Below are positions 11,918 through 22,897 of a DNA stretch of 64,000 nucleotides, in pieces. Numbering within the stretch: the stretch's first letter is position 1; the number at the start of each line of letters is the position of its first letter. This DNA comes from Ochromonas danica. Its lineage: Eukaryota > Sar > Chrysophyceae > Chromulinales > Chromulinaceae. The position numbers and the translations under genes are program-made. The DNA lies in assembly GCA_015146655.1 (NCBI GenBank), contig VKHL01000062.1, forward strand, positions 95,638 through 159,637. The letters are read 5' to 3'. The notes under the pieces are model-generated. The model was not told where the DNA came from. It saw nothing but the letters and a program-made list of their open reading frames with translations, and ran no database searches.

Positions 11918-13690
11918 TCACGGTTCTTCTTGGTTGTTGACGTCAGGTAGCACGCCTTCCTTCTGCCTTCGCCCTGCCTCCCGCGCCTCTCTTTCTCTGC
12001 GCTGCTTCAGCGCCTCCTGGGCGATTGCTTGCAGTGCTGTGATCGTGTCCACCCTCTCTTTCTCGTCAGCAAGCAGGGAGATGATATTGGAAGAGACAGC
12101 ACCGGCCACTGCCTCGGTGGAAGACTCGCGCAGGCGTTCCTCTCGGGCAGCCTTCTCCATCTGCAAGATCTCCTCGTCTGAAGCATCGCGCTGAACTGCA
12201 TCCACCATATCTGCACTCTTCAACTCAGCAATGAGCTCTCTTCTACGGTACTTTCCTTCAAACATGATATTCTGCACAGCACGGCCACGAATAAGACGTT
12301 GCAAGAGGGTGACCGCCAGTTGGAAGTCATGGTCAGCCAGCAGCTCATTCTGCCCGCCACTATCAACATTTTCTTCAGATTGCATTCGGATGGATTGATC
12401 GCGATCTTTGGTGAGGTCGGGAGAAGCTGGACGACCTTTGGGTTTCTTGGCAATGAGGGCAGACGACAAACCTCCTCCAGAGGCTCCTCCTGCTGCCGTG
12501 CCTTGTCTTCGAGCTGGGCTGAGACTCGTTGAAGGCGATCGATTAGGACTGGAGTGATGTGAGGCATGGGGGGAGGAGGGCGAGGACGGGGTTTGCTGCT
12601 GCTGTCTCTTGCGGTCCTGCAGGATGAGGTGCATCTCCTCCACGTCTCTCTTCGTCATCCGAATCGTTCGCTGAGCTGCAGATGTCAACCTGGGCTCGGC
12701 TGCTTTAATAGTTTGAGCTCCTCTCACACGGTGACCAGCTCCGACAGGCATGGACTTGGAGAGGAAGGGCGTGATTCTGTCCTCGCCCTGCTGGTCCATC
12801 ATGTACTTGGCAGGGATCGAATACTCCAGCGAGATGATGTTATTCATGCTATCCAATGGCTCCGTCCTCTTACCAATATCGTATCGAGAGGGATTAAGAG
12901 CGACATCTTTGCCGTCTCTCTTGATGGGGGCGTAGATCGCAGAGCCGCGATCGAAGTATCCATCAATAATATCCTTCTTCACGCCTTCACTTAGCACAGG
13001 GTCTGCTGCATTGCGTTGATGAGCAATACGTCTCAAGGCTTTAATCCGCTTGTTTCGGATCTTCTGCAAGGCTTTTTCTCGTTCTTCCATGCGAAGCAGT
13101 CGCACGGACTCGAGGCGCTGGGAGGTCATGAAGTCGTTGCTCTCCTCTCGCTCCGCCAGAGCCATCTCCACCTTCCTGATCTTCTCTTGCCTAGCGTGAT
13201 CAATCTCCGCCTCACGTAGTTTGAACTCTCTCATTTCTTGTTGCTCCATGAGTTTCTTGCGCAGCAGGAGAGAGGCCTCGTCAGTGAAGGGCGGCAGGTT
13301 GGTCTCCATCTCCTGCTTGGCTCGAGCGTACTCGATCATCGCCATGCCTTTCTCATCAAGAGGCAGGCCATTCTCATAGTTGAGGTTTTGTAAGAGCAAG
13401 ACGTCTGGGTGGTGTCCCGCAGGAATGGTGTACTGAGGGGCATAGGGCAGAGTCTGGGCTTCACTCTCACGATAGGCTGTCTGGACTTCCACGGTCCTGG
13501 TTAAAGGCTCAGGAGGCTGGACAACGGGCTCTAAGGGGTTATTTTCGCCCTGCGCTGTGGGGGCGAGGAGGATTTGCGGCGGCACGGCGGCGACTTTCGG
13601 CATGATGGGTCGCTTGAAAAATTTGTATCGATGTGTTCCACTGACAATAGTGTCAGTGGTCACACTTGAATATCCTCCAGTAGCAGGCAT
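11918..13690 (-). CDS. CFAP91: Cilia- and flagella-associated protein 91 (AAT-1/MAATS1 family)
   Basis: Single exon, 590 aa. CFAP91 is an axonemal scaffold linking radial spoke bases and the calmodulin/spoke-associated complex to the doublet microtubule. Family signatures are seen in order: RTVEVQTAYRESEAQT (64-79), a coiled region rich in Glu/Arg/Lys (about 120-225), the GYFDRGSAIYAPIKRDG element (about 243-259) and the most conserved block LLQRLIRGRAVQNIMFEG (about 465-482). A Ser/Pro-rich stretch (about 370-430) and a charged coiled tail complete it. Somewhat shorter than the animal protein. It implies that the organism builds motile 9+2 flagella. Start at the first in-frame ATG. Confidence 0.92.
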   Translation of the reverse strand: MPATGGYSSVTTDTIVSGTHRYKFFKRPIMPKVAAVPPQILLAPTAQGENNPLEPVVQPPEPLTRTVEVQTAYRESEAQTLPYAPQYTIPAGHHPDVLLLQNLNYENGLPLDEKGMAMIEYARAKQEMETNLPPFTDEASLLLRKKLMEQQEMREFKLREAEIDHARQEKIRKVEMALAEREESNDFMTSQRLESVRLLRMEEREKALQKIRNKRIKALRRIAHQRNAADPVLSEGVKKDIIDGYFDRGSAIYAPIKRDGKDVALNPSRYDIGKRTEPLDSMNNIISLEYSIPAKYMMDQQGEDRITPFLSKSMPVGAGHRVRGAQTIKAAEPRLTSAAQRTIRMTKRDVEEMHLILQDRKRQQQQTPSSPSSPHASHHSSPNRSPSTSLSPARRQGTAAGGASGGGLSSALIAKKPKGRPASPDLTKDRDQSIRMQSEENVDSGGQNELLADHDFQLAVTLLQRLIRGRAVQNIMFEGKYRRRELIAELKSADMVDAVQRDASDEEILQMEKAAREERLRESSTEAVAGAVSSNIISLLADEKERVDTITALQAIAQEALKQRREREAREAGRRQKEGVLPDVNNQEEP

Positions 13691-13951
13691 CTCTCTAATG
13701 AACTAAACGGAGGAATACTGAAGCCCACACTACCCTCATACAAGACTCATTGGAGCAACCGTTTCAGACCACCACAAACCGTTTCATCGGAAAACAACGC
13801 GTTCATTGGCAGATAGGAGCCCTCGCAAGACAATAAGGATTGACAATGCTGGACTTCGACAGAACGTGTCTGCCGCAGCAAAGGAAAGCAAAACCTTGTC
13901 TGTCGTCAACAAGTCGATTGATTATTAATTTTATAGTCTGATTTAATTACG

Positions 13952-16900
13952 ATGGCAATGATTGTGGACAGTAATGACCTAATTCCACCAGCCCCTCCCA
14001 GCTCATCAGGTAGTTCTTATTGCCTTAGTTTTGTCTTATCTTGCTCATCGATTGCGTTTTGCTGTCTCTCGCACAGCTGCTGGAGTGCTGTCCTACTTGG
14101 AAGATGAGGATGTGAACTTGCAGGTCAGTCTTCTCATTGCATCCCCTGTACCCTCCCTCTCTTTGTCTGAGATGGTTGTTTTGTGTTTGGCACTAAATAG
14201 GTGCGTGCTTTGGAGAAGCTCTACCAGATCATCGATCTGCACTGGGCAGAGATCTGCGAACATCTCCCTACGCTCGAAGCTCTCAGTGAGGAGCCTTCTT
14301 TCCCAGGCGCGGATATGGCCGCGGCGGTGGCAGCTCGTTGCTATTTCCATCTCGAAGAATACAACGATGCGCTGCGACTGACCCTCAACATGAAGAACCA
14401 GCTTCTCGATATCAACACAAGAGATGAGTTCACGGAGACAATATTGACGAAGTGTATTGATGAATATAAAAACCTGCGGCATCAACAACTGCAAAACGAT
14501 CAAATCGCCATCAGCCAGCGCATGGAGGATATTGTGGAACTCTCATTTCAACGTTGCTATCGCGATCAGTGCTTTGAACAGGCCATTGGAGTCGCTTTAG
14601 ATACCTATCGAATTGACAAAGTGGAAGAAGTGATTGCCAAGGCGATCGCCAAGGGAAGAGAGACAATCCTGGGATACACCTTCCAGCTCTGCCAGTCTGC
14701 GCGAAAGATCACTCCAAGGGACTTCCGCCTCTCTGTCATCCAAGCGCTGGTCAAGGCCTATGGACAGTTGTCTATTCCTGACTATTCGAATGTTGTCTAT
14801 GGATTGCTTTACTTAAACCAGCCACAAGAGGCGGCCAGCACTTTGGATCGTCTTTTGCGTGGAAGTCAAAACGATGCGTTATTGGCCTATCAGATCGCGT
14901 TCGATCTTCTTGAGACCGAGAATCAGGGGTTTATCTTGAAAGTGGTTTCTTCCTTGCTTAGTCTATCTGCAGATGAGGTTGGCCACAGCTCCTCTTCTGC
15001 AGCGGCAGAAAGCGAAGAAGAGAGCGAACGTCGCGCTGAATATACTGATCGAATTCAGAAGATTAAGCGCATTTTAACTGATGGTTTAGATGTGGACTTG
15101 GCGTTAACATTTCTATTCAAGCATTGCCATGCAGATGTCACCGTGTTGAAGGAAGTCAAAACAGCGATCGAAGGCCGCTCCAATGTTCTTCATCACGCCA
15201 CTATCATGGCTCATGCCTATCTTAATGCGGGGACTACTCGCGACAGCTTTTTACGAGAGAATCTTGAATGGCTGGGGAAGGCTAAGAACTGGGCGAAGTT
15301 CACAACTGTGGGCACCATCGGTGTGGTGCACAAGGGACATGTCCACGAGAGCATGAACTTGTTGCAGCCATACTTGCCTCAGGGTGGCACTTCTGCGTCT
15401 CCTTATTCGGAATCTGGTGCACTCTATGCACTTGGATTGATCCATGCTAATAAAGGTGGTGCTGGTGACAGTGCAACGATCACTTATCTGTCAGAAGCAT
15501 TGAGGAATGGCGGAAACAATGAAATTGTACAGCATGGTGCTTGCCTTGGTATTGGTTTAGCTGCCATGGCCACAGGAAATGAAGAGCTTTTTGAATCTCT
15601 TCGCGCTGTACTCTTCACGGATAGCGCCGTGGCCGGAGAGGGAGCCGCGTTTGGCATTGGATTGCTGATGCTCGGTCAGTCTGACTCTCTTCTGGCTCAA
15701 CAGGTCTTACCAGACTTGCTCAACTATCTTCACGACACGTCTCACGAGAAGATTATTCGCGCTTTGTCTTTGTCAATTGCTATGATGGTCTACGGGAAAG
15801 AGGAAGGTGCAGATGTTCTGATCGAGCAACTCAGTCGAGATCGCGATCCAATTGTTCGTTATGGCGCCATGTTCGCTATTGCCATGGCTTATTGCGGGAC
15901 AGGAGAGAATTTGTGTCTTCGCAAGCTTTTGCACGTGGCTGTTAGCGATGTAAACGATGATGTTCGGCGTGCTGCTGTGATGGCAATTGGATTCCTCATG
16001 TGTGGTAACCCTGAGACAGTGCCTCGCTTGGTCAGCCTCTTGGCAGAGTCTTTCAATCCCCATGTCCGATATGGTGCTTGCTTGGCTGTGGGTATCGCTT
16101 GTGCTGGAACCGCTTTAAAGGAAGCCATTGATCTGCTCAGTCCCATGCTGGAAGACAGCATAGACTTCGTTAGACAAGGCGCATTGATCAGCATGGCTAT
16201 GGTGCTGCAACAAACTTCGGAGATGCGCAGCCCCTCTCTCAAGAAATTCAAAGAGCATCTCATGACGGTGATCAATGACAAGCATCAACATATTGTTGCG
16301 AAGTCTGGTGCGATCATGGCCACGGGCATTGTTGATGCAGGCGGAGGAAATGTGGTCATCACCATGCAGTCCAAGGTGGGCTTCATGAAGATGGCTGGCA
16401 CAGTGGGAATGATGATGTTCTTGCAGCAATGGTACTGGTATCCCTTGCTGCCTTTCCTGTCGCTTTCCTTCTCGCCCACCATGTTGGTTGGCTTGAATAA
16501 AGACTTTAATCTGCCCACTAGCTGGGAAGTCATTTGCAACGCTCCTCCTTCAACGTTCGCTTACCCCAAGGCCGAGGAAAAGAAGGAAGATGATAAGAAG
16601 CTCGTGGCGACCGCTGTGTTGTCAACAACTGCTCGTGCTAAAGCTCGAGAGGCTCGCAAAGAAGCCAAAAAGTTGGGCAAGACAGGGTCGATGGATGTGG
16701 ATGGCCCTCCCTTGGAGCGAGTCGCTTCTCATTTGTCAACAACCTCCTACCTCAGTCTGGACACAGAAAAACCTCCAGTGGTGACTGAGACCAAGCCGAC
16801 CAAGATCAAGGAGCCTTCTTCCTTCTCTGTGAGCAATCCTTCTCGTGTGATACCAGCGCAGGTGCGCTTCATCTCAGCACAACCCAACCAGCGCTATCAG

Positions 16901-17140
16901 CCTATTCGCAAGAGTGGGTCGCCCTCTGGCATTGTAATACTCACAGACACAGACCCTGCTGCCCCTGAAGAAGTAGTTAAAGGTGAGTATTCATTCATGC
17001 GGCGTTTCTCCTCCTCCTCCTTCCAACCCTTCTGATGATTGTTTGTTGTTGTTGTTGCTGCAGTGGAGAGAATGGCTCTGGGACAAGAAGATGATGCTGA
17101 GCCCTTTGAACCTTTCGAATGGGATCCTAATGAAGACTAG
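13952..17140 (+). CDS. RPN2: 26S proteasome regulatory subunit RPN2/PSMD1
   Basis: Four exons: 13952-14009, 14077-14123, 14201-16982 and 17064-17140; protein about 987 aa. RPN2 is a large non-ATPase scaffold of the 19S base that holds the ubiquitin receptor RPN13 and the deubiquitinase side. An alpha-helical N-terminal solenoid is followed by a run of proteasome/cyclosome repeats, such as GALYALGLIHANKGG, GACLGIGLAAMATGN, GAAFGIGLLMLGQ, RYGAMFAIAMAYCGTG, RYGACLAVGIACAG and SGAIMATGIVDAGGG. A Lys/Glu-rich segment follows, then the acidic C-terminus FEPFEWDPNED, where RPN13 binds in the family. The first two exons are tiny and were joined on phase and homology. Confidence 0.95.
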
Positions 17141-17298
17141 GACATATCTTATGTAGTCCTAGTTTAGCGTAATACATAAACAAAACAATCCTATAGTACT
17201 ACATGTAGACTAACTAGACCTAACTTGACTGATGGTCGGACTGGTCTGAAAATGTTAACTTAAAGCGTCGCTCCCTTTCAGCCATCGCTTCTTCAGAG

Positions 17299-17316
17299 AA
17301 ACTGAATTTTCAGTTT
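17299..17316. promoter_or_regulatory. Short perfect palindrome upstream of DPH4
   Basis: AAACTGAA-TT-TTCAGTTT: 8-bp arms and a 2-nt centre, ending about 40 bp before the DPH4 start codon. It could be a homodimer binding site or chance; no family match is claimed. Confidence 0.3.
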
Positions 17317-17354
17317 TCGGCGAGGAATCCTCTCTCTGAGTGGATAGTGTGGAG

Positions 17355-17961
17355 ATGTCAAGAGAGGAGACTAGCAGTGTGGAGGAGAGAGAGAGGGAGG
17401 AGGGGGAGACTGGCAGCCACTACGAGGTACTGGGACTGCCTCTCAACGCCTCTGACTCAGAGGTCAAGCAGGCCTTCCACCGCCTCGCTCGTCGTCACCA
17501 CCCAGACAAGCAGCTGTCCGCCCTTCCCTCCTCCTCCTCCTCCGCCATTGATAACAGCTATTTCATGGCTATCCAAGAAGCATGGAAGGTCTTAGGAGAC
17601 CGCGAGAAGCGCCTTCTCTATGACAAGGAGATCCGAGACAGCATCCAAGCCTATCAGACTGCTTGGAATGCTGCCGAAGAAGTGAGACAAGAGGACTTTC
17701 ACTTTACTGCAGAGGAGGGAACAGAGGGATGGATTCTCTACTGCAGGTGTGGGGACTACTTCCAGGTGAGGCACTACCACTAGCTTGCCTCATAGTCGAT
17801 CATCACGTGGTAGTAATGGGGTAATGGGTAATGGGTGTGTCTTCTAGTTCACTGCCGAGGATCTTGACTCTCCGAGATTGCTCATTCCTTGCAATGGATG
17901 CTCTCTTCACGTGAGGATGATCGTTACCTCCTCCTCTTCAGATAATGAGACTCTGCGGTGA
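17355..17961 (+). CDS. DPH4: Diphthamide biosynthesis J-protein with CSL zinc finger (DPH4/DNAJC24)
   Basis: Two exons: 17355-17765 and 17848-17961; about 174 aa. DPH4 supports the first step of diphthamide synthesis on elongation factor 2, donating electrons or iron and stimulating Hsp70. The J domain begins at HYEVLGLPLNASDSEVKQAF with the HPD motif in RHHPDKQ, and has a Ser-rich loop. The C-terminal DPH-type zinc finger is complete only after splicing: YCRCGDYF in exon 1 and FTAEDLDSPRLLIPCNGCS in exon 2 supply the CxC and CxxC pairs. The start chosen is the first ATG (MSREE). 214 bp separate it from RPN2 on the same strand. Confidence 0.93.
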
Positions 17962-18159
17962 TGTGACAAGGTGGGGATCGTTTGTTGTTGTGATTTACTG
18001 CCTATTTTGCTTTTATTTGATAGTGGTAAGCAAGGTTAAGTACATACTGTACTGTAGATAGACTAATTTAGTTAATATGGGGTGGGAAGTAGAATCACTC
18101 ATTACACGACAAGGGAAGGGAAGGGAAGGCTAGGGGTGGGAAGACATCACAAGACATTG

Positions 18160-19683
18160 TTAAGCCCAGTTGCTTCGCACGATGCTCTCAAAGTAGCTGT
18201 CATCCTCCACAGCAGCACTGAGATCTCCGTAGTAATCAGCAAACATTTCAAAAGTAACACGTGAAGGCAGGCGACGATTCACTTCAGTACTTCGAAGGAA
18301 GTGCTCGAGAGCATATTGCTCATTGAATCCTCCGATAGAGACCAATGGATGGTCTTGACCATTGAAGCGCTTCTGGAAGATTGTTATGGGAACAGTTCCC
18401 TCACCAGCAGCATCGAGAAGAGCGAAAACAGACTTCAATAGCGCAGAGCGATTGGGAGGAAGAGGTCCTCGGACTAGACGCAGGAAGTCCTTCACATTGA
18501 TCAACCCCATGCGATCGCTGTCGACCTGGTCCAAGACCATATCGAGATACTTCTTATTCATCGTCACTCCCCAATGAACCAAGGCTTCTCGGAGATCTTC
18601 GCGGTCGACCTTGCCTGCCACTACCAGCTGCTTCTCCATCTCATGCAGATAGTCGCGAAGATTCCAGAATGCATCCAAACCACGATCGCGAATGAAGTCA
18701 TGAAGTTGCTGCACCACAGTCTCTGGCGTGGCAGCAGTAGGCAGTTGGCGACTGTCAATGGCTCTTCTTTCATCAGAGGCAGTGACGAAGTGCCAAGAAA
18801 AGGTTGGCGCGTCAGGCTTCGTGAGAGTTTGACTGGTGCTCAGTCCTTTGTATTCACTCACCATTAGAGCGATCTTGCCATACGAGTTCGATCGATCCGC
18901 ATAGCATTCATACTCAATGCCAAACTCAGTGGCGATTTTGAAAGATGGGTCACAGGTGAGGAACATATTGGTTTGTCGATGGGTCAGCTGGTAAGAAGTG
19001 CTCACTGAGACTGGTGTGCCGATTGCGAGGAATCGCTCAGAGCCGTTGAGCTTGCCCTTCGAAGGCACGACGCAGCACCAGATGGCGTCAGCGTCAAGCG
19101 TGGTGGTCATGTAGGCCATCTGGCGATTGCTGCGCTTCGAGGCTGTGCGCTCACTCTTGCGAGTTGAAGCAAGATAAAGCGCGGGGGCAAGCAGGTTAGA
19201 GTTGGGCTGGACGAGAAGAGACTCGTTGCAGGTGAGGACGAAGGGCTGTCCAACATAGAGCACGGGGTCTGTCTCGCTATCCATCACGCCTTGCAAGCGC
19301 TTTGGGGGACGACTTATACGGAAGCAATTCCTTGCCTTGGGAGTTGGTTCCTCAGCAATGGTAGAGACTGTGAAGGTCTCAGTGCTAATGGGCACCTGCT
19401 CGAAGGGGTCGCAGGCCAAAACACTTCCCGAGGCATCGTGGCGAAGTATGACAGAGTCACCGAAGCGAACGAAGCCATCCGGCGAAAAACTGTGAGGGAC
19501 AATCTCAGTGCAGATAGCCATCTTGCGCTCCAGCTTGCGCAGAGACAAGCTGCCCGTGGCTGAGCGCTGCTGGAAGTTCTCCACCTTGGCCTCCTCCATG
19601 GCCAACTCTTCCTGCCAATTGCCAATGCGAGTTACTGGAGAGAACTTTGGCCCTCCTGCGAGCTGTTGAGGAGTGAACTGCAT
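18160..19683 (-). CDS. CFAP161-like axonemal protein with C-terminal EF-hand region
   Basis: Single exon, about 507 aa from the ATG at 19683. The N-terminal 300 residues match the CFAP161 microtubule-inner-protein family: RIGNWQEELAMEEAKV near the start, then GFVRFGDSVILRHDASG and repeated beta-trefoil/MIR-like segments. The last about 170 residues (RDRGLDAFWNLRDYLHEM onward, with VDSDRMGLINVKDFLRL) look like the paired EF-hands of calcyphosin-like proteins, with weak calcium loops. Animal CFAP161 lacks this tail and is about 300 aa. Expected site: lumen of doublet microtubules. The family assignment is firm; the EF-hand reading is good but the loops are degenerate. Confidence 0.8.
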   Translation of the reverse strand: MQFTPQQLAGGPKFSPVTRIGNWQEELAMEEAKVENFQQRSATGSLSLRKLERKMAICTEIVPHSFSPDGFVRFGDSVILRHDASGSVLACDPFEQVPISTETFTVSTIAEEPTPKARNCFRISRPPKRLQGVMDSETDPVLYVGQPFVLTCNESLLVQPNSNLLAPALYLASTRKSERTASKRSNRQMAYMTTTLDADAIWCCVVPSKGKLNGSERFLAIGTPVSVSTSYQLTHRQTNMFLTCDPSFKIATEFGIEYECYADRSNSYGKIALMVSEYKGLSTSQTLTKPDAPTFSWHFVTASDERRAIDSRQLPTAATPETVVQQLHDFIRDRGLDAFWNLRDYLHEMEKQLVVAGKVDREDLREALVHWGVTMNKKYLDMVLDQVDSDRMGLINVKDFLRLVRGPLPPNRSALLKSVFALLDAAGEGTVPITIFQKRFNGQDHPLVSIGGFNEQYALEHFLRSTEVNRRLPSRVTFEMFADYYGDLSAAVEDDSYFESIVRSNWA

Positions 19684-19914
19684 CTTTGATTTAGAAGCTT
19701 GAAGATAGAATAGATTCTGACTGACAACTAAAGGACAATCAGACAATCAATCTGATTCGATTGGAAAAACAGATAACCGTCCAGCAGATGCTTACGAAAA
19801 CCCCATTCTCCAATTTCCCGAATAGGGTGGCTGGGGATTAACTTCACCTTGAACTTAACAAGTGAGAGTTGCAATTGTTGGGCGATAGAATACATCCACG
19901 ATTCAACTATTGCC

Positions 19915-21522
19915 ATGGCTCATTTCTTGGATCTGCCTCAGCAATTGGGAGCCTCCATTATGAAGGAGTGGCTGGGGAGCTGGAAGCTCTTGGCAAACTT
20001 GGACGTTGCTTATACGCAGAAGGCGCTTCGTAGAGATTTCCACGCACTCTTCCAGCACCAAGTCTTCCAATTCCCTGACGACAGCTACGTGCTCGAGAAG
20101 ATCGCGCATATGAAACATATCACACAGTACATGACTTGGATAGCCTCTCGCAGAGTGCGGATGTACTCTCTCTATGTCAACATTCGCCTGCTGGGGGAAG
20201 TGCTCGCTGCGGGTCCTTTCGTGCTGCCCAATGTGCGTCGCGTGACCTTCATCGGAGAGAAGCGTGCCACTTGCACACCGCAGCAGATACGCACCTTCCT
20301 GTCCTTCCTGCCTAACCTCAGCGAGGTGGACTTCTCCAGGTACACCGCGTTGACCAACCCGCATCTTGCCGTCTTGATGGCACTGCCTCCCCGTGCGGCG
20401 CTGCGGGTGCTAAACTTGGACTTCTGCGATGAAATCATGGGAGTGACTGTGGTGAATATTGCAAGCAAATACTGCGAGACATTGGAGGAACTGCGGTGTG
20501 TCATCTTGGACGAGGACGAGTTGGCAAGCATCGCGCAGGTTTGTCAGAAGCTCAAGGTTGTCTCTCTGGCATGCGATGACATCTCGCCAGACTCCTTGCT
20601 TGCTCTCTGTGTGGCTAATCCATCTCTGGAAAGCCTCACCCTGAGTCTCTATGATCATAGCGTGGAGTCGATCATCACTGACGAGTTGCTCATGAGTATC
20701 ACGAAAGTGGCTCCTGGATTGCGATCGCTCTCCATCGAAACGAATGGAGGCGTGACTGAACTCTCCTTCCAGCATATTATCGAGCATTGTCCATTGATGT
20801 GCACGGTGAAGACCTTCGGCTATCAATACGTAGTGAAGCAGCACCCCATTACCAAACGAAAGCACGCGGAGCTGTACTTCGGCATGATTGGCCATGTTGA
20901 TGAAATGAAGACTATTCTCAAGCACATTTCTCTTCCTGTTAGACAAATCAATGCCAAGTACGCCAAAGTCAAACTGGATGTCGAAATCCTTCATTTAATT
21001 GCTGATCGAAGTGGTCCTCACCTGACCTTTCTCTCTGGCGATGTAGGAGATGAGGTGAATGCATCTACGATCGATTACTTGCTTTCTCATTGCCCCAATC
21101 TTGTTACTTTCATGTTGAGCAAGTTCCATTGTCTGACCAATGATGTTCTTGTGAGTATCCCACGCCATTGCCCGTTCATTCGTGTCCTTGGTATCGAGTG
21201 TGCGAAGAAAGTGACAGATGTAGCGATGATCAAAGCTTTGGAAGCCTTTCGTCTCAATCAATTGGTCTCTGTTGGATTGCATTATTGTCGTTCACTTGGC
21301 ATGAACACTTTGATTAAGGCTTCGGAGCGATTTCCTCATCTTGATTGGATTCTTGTGCAAGGCACTGCCATGCATAAAGAGCTGGTCTGGCAAGCTGTGA
21401 TTATTGACAAGAAAATCAAATTTGGCAGCAAGACCACCATTGTAACTGGCGCTAAGAAATGGTTTCAGAAAGAGCTGGAACAGCTTCCTGCCAAGAATCA
21501 GCCGAAATTGAGGCTATGGTGA
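19915..21522 (+). CDS. Leucine-rich repeat protein of the AMN1/F-box-LRR type
   Basis: Single exon, about 535 aa, starting at ATG 19915 (MAHFLDLPQQLG). The protein is built from irregular cysteine-containing leucine-rich repeats typical of FBXL/AMN1 proteins, for example RVLNLDFCDEIMGVTVVNIA, LKVVSLACDDISPDSLLAL, HCPNLVTFMLSKFHCLTND and IRVLGIECAKKVTDVAMI. No clear F-box is visible in the first 60 residues, although the family often has one. Substrate or partner unknown. It shares a 231-bp divergent promoter region with the CFAP161-like gene. Confidence 0.75.
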   Translation: MAHFLDLPQQLGASIMKEWLGSWKLLANLDVAYTQKALRRDFHALFQHQVFQFPDDSYVLEKIAHMKHITQYMTWIASRRVRMYSLYVNIRLLGEVLAAGPFVLPNVRRVTFIGEKRATCTPQQIRTFLSFLPNLSEVDFSRYTALTNPHLAVLMALPPRAALRVLNLDFCDEIMGVTVVNIASKYCETLEELRCVILDEDELASIAQVCQKLKVVSLACDDISPDSLLALCVANPSLESLTLSLYDHSVESIITDELLMSITKVAPGLRSLSIETNGGVTELSFQHIIEHCPLMCTVKTFGYQYVVKQHPITKRKHAELYFGMIGHVDEMKTILKHISLPVRQINAKYAKVKLDVEILHLIADRSGPHLTFLSGDVGDEVNASTIDYLLSHCPNLVTFMLSKFHCLTNDVLVSIPRHCPFIRVLGIECAKKVTDVAMIKALEAFRLNQLVSVGLHYCRSLGMNTLIKASERFPHLDWILVQGTAMHKELVWQAVIIDKKIKFGSKTTIVTGAKKWFQKELEQLPAKNQPKLRLW

Positions 21523-21658
21523 GATTAAATAAGAGAAGGGACCACGTTAGAAAGCAATGCTCATATAGCAAGGCTTTACAGTTAAAATAGTTTGAACAGC
21601 TCATGTAGATAGAAGTGTGAGGGTAGTATTTGTGGCAAATCAGATGATGTGTTGATTT

Positions 21659-22620
21659 CTATTTACCAAGAGGACTTCCATAAGTCACGAACTGTGGAGG
21701 TTCGATCAGAAATTCCAAATGCTTATGCTGGAAAATGAGGACGAAGGCTGAACCTCCCTGGAAGTGGCCGATCTCATCTCCTTTGTTGAGTTGCACATGC
21801 ATATCTTTGATTCTGGCTTTAGTCTGGATGCCTTGATAGCTCACAGGCTTAAACACTTCGTCCTTCTCTTCCAATCGCCAGCTCTCTCCCAGTACATTGG
21901 TATGAAGTTCAGGATCTGAATAGATGCATATTGAGCCAACGAGACGCGATCCGAAAGGAATGAAGAAGAATTTCCCGTGCTTCCAGTCTCCTGTAATAAG
22001 AAATGTTACATCGCACTGATTGATGACTAGACCTTTGTTAACTCGGTTTCGATCTTACCTTCTAGGATAACCCTTTCATTGTAAAAGACGCCAGCCTTAT
22101 TGAACAAACTATTAATTCCCAGATCGAACATTGTGCCTGGAATGTGAGTCCTTCTCTTGATCGTCCAGTCGACAGGAGAGCGGAAGCGATGACATTCACT
22201 TACAGGTAGCTGTATGGTCACAAAGTGAAGGTGGTGCAGCTTCTTGAATTCTTTAAACTCACTGAGGTTGTAGCCTAGAATATCCTCGACAGGATAGGTA
22301 ATCTGCTTGATCTGCCTCACCTGCCAGCCTTCCTCTTCCAACCCTCCATGACAGAGTATGATACCATCCACTGGAGAGACAAGGTCTCGCTCATCTATTG
22401 GACGAGGGCGAATCTCGCGGATGAAATACTCATAAATGCTGCCAAACTCTTCCAGAGGCTTGACAGACTCGTACGCTCTGGATCCGATCCGTCTAGCGTA
22501 CCAACCAATGACCCATCTTCTAAGGATCTTCGGAATAGGGATATGAGCTAGTATACCGAAGGCTTTGCTGTAGAAGCTGAAGATGTAGTAGTAGAGGACG
22601 ATCTGCCAAGTGGAGAACAT
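21659..22620 (-). CDS. PSD: Phosphatidylserine decarboxylase proenzyme
   Basis: Two exons: 22620-22059 and 21990-21659; about 297 aa. The enzyme converts phosphatidylserine to phosphatidylethanolamine using a pyruvoyl group made by self-cleavage. Seen: FIREIRPRPIDERDLVSPVDG with the conserved Asp, the ECHRFRSPVDW element with the catalytic His, and GDEIGHFQGGSAFVLIF, where the GGS tripeptide replaces the bacterial LGST and supplies the serine that becomes pyruvoyl. The N-terminus has one hydrophobic stretch (about 6-25) and no long presequence, so ER or mitochondrial location is open. A conspicuous inverted repeat lies 177 bp upstream of the ATG. Confidence 0.92.
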
Positions 22621-22796
22621 CTTCAATGCTGATATGAGATGAGTTGATTGATTGTGAGGTGCTGCGGGTGGGAGAGACAGTGACGTGGTGCTTCGAACAG
22701 AGGAGCCAGTAAGGCAAGAAGCGTATCTTCTTCATTGGAAAAGCTGAAAAAAGAGGAAAGATCTCCCTCAATAATAGCACAGAGGAAGGGATTAAC

Positions 22797-22835
22797 ATGC
22801 TTCCATGGAAGGTAACATGGATTCCATGGAAGCAT
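22797..22835. promoter_or_regulatory. Palindromic upstream element, copy 1
   Basis: A perfect 14-bp inverted repeat, ATGCTTCCATGGAA ... TTCCATGGAAGCAT, with an 11-nt centre. It contains the core ATGGATTCCAT (22817-22827). It lies 177 bp upstream of the phosphatidylserine decarboxylase ATG and 60 bp before the divergent gene at 22898. Related sequences occur at 30014, 31105 and 34028. Confidence 0.45.
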
Positions 22836-22897
22836 CCCACCAAGGTTTGGTAATCAATTTACGTATTATCTATTTTAATGGATTTCTTTGATTTTCA

